Positions 57,720-64,000 of a stretch of 64,000 nucleotides of DNA are shown here, piece after piece (position 1 is the first letter of the stretch; each line of letters opens with the position of its first letter). The DNA lies in NCBI GenBank assembly GCA_020152595.1, contig JAIGNY010004464.1, positions 126,001 through 190,000 of the forward strand, in the 5' to 3' direction. A model generated the notes under the pieces. That model was not told the origin of the DNA, searched no databases, and saw only the letters and a program-made list of their open reading frames with translations. This DNA is from Chiridota heheva. Taxonomy: Eukaryota; Echinodermata; Holothuroidea; Apodida; Chiridotidae. The position numbers and the translations under genes are program-made.

Positions 57720-58020
57720 GTGCCTGGCAGCAGTGACACAGGGAACTGCGCGGTCCCTTTTTTAATTTTTGAACAATTTTGTGTCAGAGGTTCTGACTTT
57801 TGCCTAATGGAGTCTGAGGTTCAGACACCCCCTGGTGCCAGGAAGTGTTCCTTCTGCCACAACTTCAGACAAGCACCAGACATGTTACAGTTGCAGACTG
57901 TGCTGTCAATTGGAACCCTGCCCTATTTGTGAACAATGGGACCAGAAAGCATGGCGCAGGCATGAGGCTTTCAAGGAAGAATAGGGCGCTGCTGCGGCAG
58001 CCCGCAAGGCGGATTGGTCT
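57720..58020 (+). pseudogene. Cys-rich ORF fragment of the DIRS-type element
   Basis: Reads GARKCSFCHNFRQAP in one frame, then CYSCRLCCQLEPCPICEQWD QKAWRRHEAFKEE in another after a frame change near 57880. Several CxxC pairs suggest a zinc-binding gag-like protein. Followed by a proline-encoding (cctcctccctctcctccg)n stretch (58030-58115). Confidence 0.55.
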
Positions 58021-58849
58021 AGGCGCTCACCTCCGCCCTCTCCTCCGCCTTCTCCTCTCCCTCTCCTCCGCCTCCTCCCTCTCCTCCGCCTCCTCCCTCT
58101 CCTCCGCCTCCTCCACCACCCTCGGGCAGAAGGTGGAACCCGCTAGGCGGAAATTAGGGCTGCATGCCCCAACACACCATTTCCCCCATAGTAATGGGGT
58201 TTCAGGGAACAATGAGTGTCTACCTTCCCAGTGGGAGTACGCGGCAGGGGTAGGACCAGTGAGCAGTCCCGTGGAAGCTCAAGGCGATGTTAGCACCATG
58301 CTCGTTACTCCACCTCCTCTAGCTCTTCCTCCTCACGCTCCTCCTGTAGGGATTGCAAGAGGAGGCACCGCAGTCCTAGCCTCAATGAAGCGGCCTTAAG
58401 TTTTGAGACTGCAGGACCAGGGTTGACTGTCACAGGCCCTAGAGGCCTGTTTCTCCTGTGCAAAGGCTCGTCTTCCCCCAGCGGCCACAGTCTTTGTTGC
58501 CCACCCCTCTGAATCCCCATAGGGTCTTTGGGACAGGGAGAGGAGCTGCAGCTCTACCCCTTGGACGACGAGCTCACCAGTGAGCAGAAGCCACCGCAGA
58601 CATCGACCAGGGATGCGGTTAACCCCACTGGGGGTAGGGAGGCCGAGGCCTCCCACACCCACCCCACAGACCCAAGCACCAATGGTACCAGCACCGGGAC
58701 CCTCAGGGAAGACCTCGCGCGCATTGACAGTCAGGTTGCCCGATAGCGTGCTCTTTACTATCCCTCCCCCAGTCGATCTCCTGCTGCTCCAAGGAAGCCT
58801 GGTTTCCAGGAAACTGAATACGTTAAAAGGATGATCCTCCTCAAAGTCT

Positions 58850-59760
58850 GTGACGGTTTCTCCGCATTCGGCACCTCTGGTTGCCATAGCGGATTTTCTA
58901 CTTGCAATCTGGGAAAGCAAGTGAGCACATCATTCAAAGGGTTCTACGGCCATAGTGGTCATTCACAAGGGCTTCCTTGACGGCTCTGCTGTATCAAACT
59001 CGGAAGCCTTAGAGGTGCTCGTGAAAAGCATGTTTTTACAATGCCTGGTGGTTTGAAATCTTTCTCCACCCTTGAGCATGCAGGTGGTTCTAGAAACCTT
59101 AGCCAAGGCCCCCTTTCAGCCACTGGCCTTTCAAAGAGCTCACCATTTAAAAAATGGTGTTCCTCTTAGCAGTGGCAACAGCTAGATGCTGCAATGTGCT
59201 ACATGACCTATCCTTCATGGAGGGTCACAAGATTGAAATCTTCTTTCTTTTTTTAGGGCGGGAGGGGGTTACTGACCATTTTTTCTTGGCCAAGAACCAA
59301 ACCTTGGGTTTCTTGCCGAAACCCATTTTCCTTCCTTCTTTGATGTCTCTTTCAGATACTTAAAGAGGACAAGAGTCAGGTGCCCAGTGTGGTGTCTTTA
59401 ATACTACTTGAAGCGTACCCAGTCCCTTCGCAAGGATGCCAAGTCGCTTTTCATTTCAATAAATAGTCCTCATAACCTAGTATCCAAAGGTACTATCTCT
59501 TGTTAGATTTGTCAAGCAATTTCCTACAACTCTGGGGCTCTGTTTACCCAAAGGTCACATGTCCATGCTCACCAAATACCTAGCTACCTCATTTACGCTC
59601 ACCAAGTACGAGCCCTAGCTACCTCAATTGCGCTCACCAAGTACGGACCCTAGCTACCTCTATTGCTCTTTTCAAAGGTGTTCCTTTAAATGTTATTTTG
59701 GCGGCAGCTGTCTGGAAGACTGTCAGCCTATCTTGTTTTTCCCAGGACAGCCTCACAACC
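58850..59760 (+). pseudogene. DIRS-type tyrosine recombinase remnant
   Basis: Fragments in order: APLVAIADFLLAIWESK, VLETLAKAPFQPLAFQRAHH (59090), LKMVFLLAVATARCCNVLHD LSF (59150), FLAKNQTLGFLPKP (59280), a KSLFISINSPHNLVSKGTIS block (59440) and HQVRALATSIALFKGVPLNV ILAAAVWKTVS (59640). This order and the H-x-x-R context are typical of DIRS-group tyrosine recombinases. Frames break several times, and a short segment around 59585-59655 is duplicated in tandem. Family assignment is from recalled motif patterns. Confidence 0.8.
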
Positions 59761-60157
59761 TTATGAAAGGGTTAATTTTCACCATTTACATATGTATGTC
59801 CTTGTTTATAACCCTCACGTGGGTTTCTGGCTAAGCTAACTTCTCCGCCCACTTGTTTAATCTCTTCGGTGGCATTGAAGTGAGTTTATACAGTGCTAGT
59901 TCCGTGTTCTGGGAGTGTCAAAGAGAGTAGCTACGTTTTTAGTTTTGGTGATGTTTAATGGTGTATTAGGTCTGAAAGACCAGATTGCATATTTTAATAG
60001 CACAGAAGGTAAGTATAATTCTCGTAAATACCCAACTACACTAATTAGGGTGGTTTTCTGTCATCTATAATGAATGAAAAACAGTTTTGTATGGGTAATG
60101 CCCATCTCAATACGATGTTATGTTGGTTTTACCATGTTTGCTGTTCTCTTAATGCAG

Positions 60158-60271
60158 GCCTACTATGGGGGTGAAGCTCGTTGTGACCAGGAAGCGGGGG
60201 TTGGAGCCTCGGAGGATTATAACCCTGCTGAGCTCATATGTGGAGGATGCTCAGATGTATCACGAGCACAG
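60158..60271 (+). CDS. MYCBP2: MYCBP2 window exon 30: TC domain with first relay cysteine
   Basis: Acceptor ctcttaatgcag, donor GCACAG|gtaaag, 38 codons: AYYGGEARCDQEAGVGASED then YNPAELICGGCSDVSRAQ. The Cys encoded at 60182-60184 (GEARCD) aligns with human Cys4520, one of the two esterification-relay cysteines of the RCR mechanism. The last 19 nt and donor are duplicated in all units of the adjoining 49-bp minisatellite (60253-61305). Confidence 0.97.
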
Positions 60272-61305
60272 GTAAAGATTTCTTACAGTCAGTACATGAA
60301 GTAATGTATCACGAGCACAGGTAAAGATTTCTTACAGTCAGTACATGAAGTAATGTATCACGAGTACAAGTAAAGAATTCTTACAGTCAGTACATGAAGT
60401 AATGTATCACGAGTGCAGGTAAAGATTTCTTACAGTCAGTACATGAAGTAATGTATCACGAGTACAAGTAAAGAATTCTTACAGTCAGTACATGAAGTAA
60501 TGTATCACGAGTGCAGGTAAAGATTTCTTACAGTCAGTACATGAAGTAATGTATCACGAGTACAAGTAAAGAATTCTTACAGTCAGTACATGAAGTAATG
60601 TATCACAAGCACAGGTAAAGAATTCTTACAGTCAGTACATGAAGTAATGTATCACGAGTACAAGTAAAGAATTCTTACAGTCAGTACATGAAGTAATGTA
60701 TCACGAGTGCAGGTAAAGATTTCTTACAGTCAGTACATGAAGTAATGTATCACGAGTACAAGTAAAGAATTCTTACAGTCAGTACATGAAGTAATGTATC
60801 ACGAGTGCAGGTAAAGATTTCTTACAGTCAGTACATGAAGTAATGTATCACGAGTACAAGTAAAGAATTCTTACAGTCAGTACATGAAGTAATGTATCAC
60901 GAGTGCAGGTAAAGATTTCTTACAGTCAGTACATGAAGTAATGTATCACGAGTACAAGTAAAGAATTCTTACAGTCAGTACATGAAGTAATGTATCACGA
61001 GCACAGGTAAAGATTTCTTACAGTCAGTACATGAAGTAATGTATCACGAGTACAAGTAAAGAATTCTTACAGTCAGTACATGAAGTAATGTATCACGAGT
61101 GCAGGTAAAGAATTCTTACAGTCAGTACATGAAGTAATGTATCACGAGCACAGGTAAAGATTTCTTACAGTCAGTACATGAAGTAATGTATCACGAGTAC
61201 AAGTAAAGAATTCTTACAGTCAGTACATGAAGTAATGTATCACAAGCACAGGTAAAGAATTCTTACAGTCAGTACATGAAGTAATGTATCACGAGCACAG
61301 GTGAA
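60253..61305 (+). repeat. 49-bp minisatellite carrying exon end plus splice donor, about 22 units
   Basis: The unit is tgtatcacgagcacaggtaa then agatttcttacagtcagtac and atgaagtaa. The first unit is the exon 30 end itself (tgtatcacgagcacag with donor gtaaag). Two unit types, g(c/t)(a/g)caggtaaagattt and gtacaagtaaagaatt, largely alternate, giving a 98-bp higher-order repeat. All units keep the GT. Confidence 0.97.
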
Positions 61306-61315
61306 GATTTCTTAT

Positions 61316-61411
61316 TTCTACCAGCACTTCTTATAAAACGCGCTTGGGAGGCGGAGTCAATGATGGGGCACCCAAAACGGCGATAATATCTCCACGTGGT
61401 AGAGTAAGGGT
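61316..61411. mobile_element. Left-truncated copy of the TTAA MITE family
   Basis: Starts taccagcacttcttataaaa and ends ccacgtggtagagtaaggg; the left terminus is lost and the right TTAA is changed to TGAA. Immediately follows the minisatellite. Confidence 0.75.
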
Positions 61412-61543
61412 GAAGCACAGGCTGAATATTGAAAGGTACTCTTGTCTTCCGAGCAGCAGAGTTGGGCTCGTTCTGCTTCAGTGGGCTGGACGCCGGGATC
61501 ATGCTGCATATACTTTCTAGTTGGCACACTTGCCGCTAGTTGA

Positions 61544-61652
61544 TTAACCCTTACTCTACCAGCACTTTTTTGTAAACGTGCTTCGGAGGCGGAGTCAAAG
61601 ATGGGGCACCCAAAACTGCGATAATATCGCTGCGTGGTAGAGTAAGGGTTAA
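61544..61652. mobile_element. TTAA-flanked palindromic MITE, 0.1 kb
   Basis: The ends are ttaacccttactctacca and tggtagagtaagggttaa, a perfect 18-bp inverted repeat including TTAA. The inside contains gcttcggaggcggagtc and actgcgataatatcgc. Same family as 61316-61411 and 30344-31522. The end form suggests piggyBac-type mobilisation. Confidence 0.88.
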
Positions 61653-62205
61653 TAGATTAAATAATAAAAAACATAAAAGAGACAAATTTCTACCTTACAG
61701 AAAATTATAGTCGTAACTTGTCTTTATATGGTACATGCCATTGTTAAAATGTTAGCTTGTTTGTGAATGTTTATGAGGTGAATTACCAGACCTTTGATTT
61801 AAAATAAGAGGAAATGTCATTATGGAAGTCAGGTAAGATGGGGTACTGAATCTGTTGAATCCATAAACCTTTTTACAAAAATTTGACCTAAATTTCTGTT
61901 GGAATGTTCAAATGTGACAAATGTTATACTTCCTTTATGGATTATGTCGGCTTGGTGGGCCGCTATTAATATGATGTGTGATCCATATTGATCTTTTGTG
62001 ATTTGTTTTGAAGATTAATTCAGTTAACAAGAGATGGAAGATTGATATGTGATATCCATTTAATTTGAGGTTGCACAAAACAAGAATGATCTGCATTCTC
62101 TTAGTGGTATAACCTGCTCCTATTAAAACATTTATTCCCTACCCTTACATTCATGCTATTTATCAAATTCTAAAGTGGAAACTGATTATTTTCTTAACGT
62201 CACAG
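61653..62205. other. Intron, unique part before exon 31
   Basis: AT-rich; no element recognised. Confidence 0.55.
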
Positions 62206-62371
62206 CTTTGTCCAAAGCATGGCACAGACTACCTGGAATACAAATGTCGTTACTGCTGTTCTGTTGCGGTGTACTTCTGCTTTGGTACAACTCACTTTTG
62301 CAATCCCTGTCACGACAACTTCCAGCGTATCACGAACATGTCCCGCACGGAGCTTCCTCATTGTCCAGCAG
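62206..62371 (+). CDS. MYCBP2: MYCBP2 window exon 31: TC domain with second relay cysteine
   Basis: Acceptor cttaacgtcacag, donor CCAGCAG|gtaggt. It encodes [40 protein letters not shown], then ELPHCPAG. The Cys at 62278-62280 (VYFC) aligns with human Cys4572, the second relay residue. The surrounding CxxH, CxxC and HxxC sets are structural zinc ligands. Phase 0 to 1. Confidence 0.98.
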
Positions 62372-62717
62372 GTAGGTGATCACTTCTTGGTGCTTCCAAG
62401 TCTTCTGTATTTGAAGCCCTTGGATGGATGAAAGTGCATGTTTGATTGATCTGGCACAACTATCCACAATAGTTGCTTTTTATTGGGAGATAACAATGAG
62501 CTACATTGTTTGCTTGTAGTTATTTGCCTGACCAGCCGGTGGGGAAATCACTAGGAGGCGTTAGTGGTGGGAACTTTTAAATGCTTTTAGTATAGCCTTA
62601 ATCCATGTCAAGAAGACTGAACATTTGTAATAATTTGGATACATTTGTATCTCCATTGACAACTGCAATGTCTGTGTATTTGACCTAAATTCATACTCTT
62701 CTGTTTATTATTTTCAG
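62372..62717. other. Last intron
   Basis: AT-rich, no element recognised. Confidence 0.6.
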
Positions 62718-62833
62718 GACCAGGGGCAGTACAGCTTGAAGGTGATGAGTGCCCTCTACATGTGGAACACCCACCCACAGGGGAGGAGTTTGCCCTGGGT
62801 TGTGGTATCTGCAGGAACACCCACACATTCTGA
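62718..62833 (+). CDS. MYCBP2: MYCBP2 window exon 32: terminal coding exon with stop
   Basis: Acceptor tattattttcag. It encodes [20 protein letters not shown] then [17 protein letters not shown] and a TGA stop at 62831-62833. The family's C-terminal signature is CGVCRNAHTF, so this is the true C-terminus. Phase 1 leaves a clean 39-codon end with the preceding exon's extra base. Confidence 0.98.
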
Positions 62834-63279
62834 GTGATTTAGAATGGCAGCCGTGTTGATGGGAGTTTGGAATACTAATATGTATATTTTACGTGTCTTT
62901 CAAGCAACCTTGCTTTTAAGCTTCAGGATGTGGGTGAAGGGCAAGGATGATTTTAGTGTAACTAGCTTGTTTTGCACTACTTATACACACAGAATGATTA
63001 CTATTCCTAGTTTATATCCAGATTGAAATGCATTTCTTGTAAAATTAGTTCAGATACTTATTTTCTTACCATTGGTGCATGAACCTTAACCCCATTTTTG
63101 TTTTCCATCAATATGGTAATGAATGCTAGAAGCATTCATCACTTTCATTGCACAAGAATGGTATTTATTATTCTACATATTAAAAAGATTGAGTTTCTTA
63201 TTATGTGATGATAAAGTCTATAAGCTGTTTCATTTTACAATTGAGGGTTCTACCTTTCTTCACAGCATTGTTATTTTTT

Positions 63280-63285
63280 AATAAA
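63280..63285 (+). promoter_or_regulatory. Polyadenylation signal AATAAA (proximal)
   Basis: A canonical hexamer inside ttttttaataaaatat, about 450 nt after the stop codon, with T-rich sequence downstream. Confidence 0.7.
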
Positions 63286-63484
63286 ATATATTGCTTCTAT
63301 TTTGCTTTCATTTGGATCACTTTGATACATTTTCCTAAACATTTGCATAATAAGAAATGACCTGAAATATCTTTGTTGTAACTAAATATGTGATGTAATT
63401 GTATGTAGACGACTCTGTAGAGGATCTTATCATATTACCCTTTCTATTTCCATTTATTTGTTTCTCCACATCATTAAAACAATC

Positions 63485-63490
63485 AATAAA
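63485..63490 (+). promoter_or_regulatory. Polyadenylation signal AATAAA (distal)
   Basis: A canonical hexamer in caatcaataaagtatt, followed within 40 nt by a T/G-rich stretch (tttttttggtctttag), a good downstream element. Confidence 0.7.
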
Positions 63491-63500
63491 GTATTTGTAA

Positions 63501-64000
63501 CAATGATGCTAGACAATTTTTTTGGTCTTTAGTATTGGTGGGAAAAAATTTTGGACCTGGAAAGTTTTAGCACAATTAAGGGCTCACTTAAAAGGAACAA
63601 ATCACACTGTTAGAAGGACTTGTAAACAAACAAAAGAAAAATCACATAGACATGGTCCAGTGAGAGGGTGAATCTACTAGGGCCCACAAGGTATGTCTTA
63701 AGATTACCATTCCTCCTTTCATTAAAAAATATCTGTTAAAGGAGAGACATACTTTGATTTTGCAAAGATTTTTTGATAAGCTTCATATGTGCTGAATACT
63801 ACATCAGAATTTATGTGTCAATAGCCTACCACCATGTTCCTTCTGTGTGAACAAGAAACAATGGATTATTTGGGTCTGTGCTGCAAAGAAGGGACAAGCC
63901 AGCTTCTGTTTTCTTCACTTTTATTTGCAAACTCTCAATGTGAATGCTTTAAGTAGATTTTTGTTGTAATTACGTCACACAATTCCTTGATCTTTGTTCT
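63501..64000. other. Downstream intergenic sequence, nothing recognised
   Basis: AT-rich, with no open frame of note and no repeat family seen elsewhere in the window. Confidence 0.5.

Larger units (their letters stand above)
56126..60052 (+). mobile_element. DIRS-type retroelement, 3.9 kb, decayed tyrosine recombinase
   Basis: The left ITR (about 56126-56275: cttcaaaatataccttacct, tctgtgctattaaaatatgc) and right ITR (about 59880-60052: gcatattttaatagcacaga, aggtaagtataattctcgta) are inverted complements over about 150 bp. Inside are a repeat-rich leader (56880-57600), a Cys-rich segment (57720-58020) and tyrosine recombinase fragments (58850-59760). No RT or RNase H was seen, so it is probably internally deleted. 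No ICR is evident. Confidence 0.85.
1362..62833 (+). other. MYCBP2: MYCBP2/PHR E3 ubiquitin ligase gene, 3' half (gene span)
   Basis: This spans the coding exons of the C-terminal half of a PHR-family ligase (MYCBP2/PAM, Highwire, RPM-1). The family is a neuronal RING-linked RCR E3 that regulates synapse and axon development; known targets include DLK-type kinases. About 2,150 codons are recoverable in roughly 31 exons, against about 4,640 residues for the human protein, so the 5' half (RCC1-like and PHR domains) lies upstream of the window. Diagnostic blocks seen are a filamin-type repeat, DOC domain, RING and tandem-cysteine domain, and the ending [10 protein letters not shown]. Nearly all boundaries are AG/GT with phases that add up across neighbours. 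Exceptions are a frameshift in 7039-7178, a doubtful exon at 17637 and a disrupted exon at 20390. Family identity is from recalled protein features, not a search. Confidence 0.96.
62834..63500 (+). other. MYCBP2: MYCBP2 3' untranslated region (two candidate ends)
   Basis: AT-rich sequence directly after the stop codon with no transposon signature. Two AATAAA signals (63280 and 63485) suggest short and longer 3' UTRs of about 0.47 and 0.67 kb. The exact cleavage sites cannot be seen. Confidence 0.75.

Noticed and set aside
57845-58399. 184-codon frame with Leu/Ser-rich repeats
   Set aside because: Driven by a short CT-rich repeat in the DIRS-type element; the Cys-rich reading lies in other frames.

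Overview
The window is animal genomic DNA from a marine-type invertebrate; I cannot settle the phylum. It is AT-rich, with GT-AG introns, long tandem-repeat introns, tRNA-derived SINEs, LINEs of two types, DIRS-type retroelements and palindromic TTAA-flanked MITEs. There is no bacterial or viral gene organisation. Almost all short open frames in it are chance or repeat-driven frames.

The one host gene is the 3' half of MYCBP2 (PHR family: PAM, Highwire, RPM-1), the very large neuronal E3 ubiquitin ligase, on the + strand from before 1362 to the stop codon at 62831-62833. I place 31 well supported coding exons, one doubtful exon (17637-17755) and one badly disrupted exon region (20390-20616). 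In order they encode the end of the filamin-type repeat, two related SH3-like modules, a long serine-rich linker with a Cys/His motif, the DOC/APC10 domain, a helical region, a B-box-like zinc motif, Cys-rich knuckles, the RING and the tandem-cysteine RCR domain. Exon lengths and phases chain together through the supported exons, except for a one-base deficit in 7039-7178. Both relay cysteines of the RCR ligase are present.

The introns are repeat-laden. Minisatellites occupy 1951-3500 (30 bp), 4984-5690 (compound), 5870-6870 (59 bp), 7580-8740 (45 bp), 10860-12200 and 13140-14010 (related 20-24 bp G-rich units), 38080-38935 (19 bp) and 60253-61305 (49 bp). The last array carries a copy of the exon end and its splice donor in every unit. 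DIRS-type elements with inverted terminal repeats and an internal complementary region lie at 1-1205 (right ends only), 20900-28310 and 56126-60052, with a minimal ITR-to-ITR copy at 53481-53627. A near-complete but decayed I/Jockey-type LINE with RNase H sits at about 45770-51300, apparently inside a hAT-like element. Truncated 3' copies lie at 19393-19954 (inside a SINE), 34549-35365 and 39411-40147 (inside a minus-strand RTE-like LINE).

The 3' UTR follows the stop codon, with polyadenylation signals at 63280 and 63485. The genes do not form an operon or pathway: the window is one host gene whose introns are a record of nested transposon insertion and tandem-repeat expansion.
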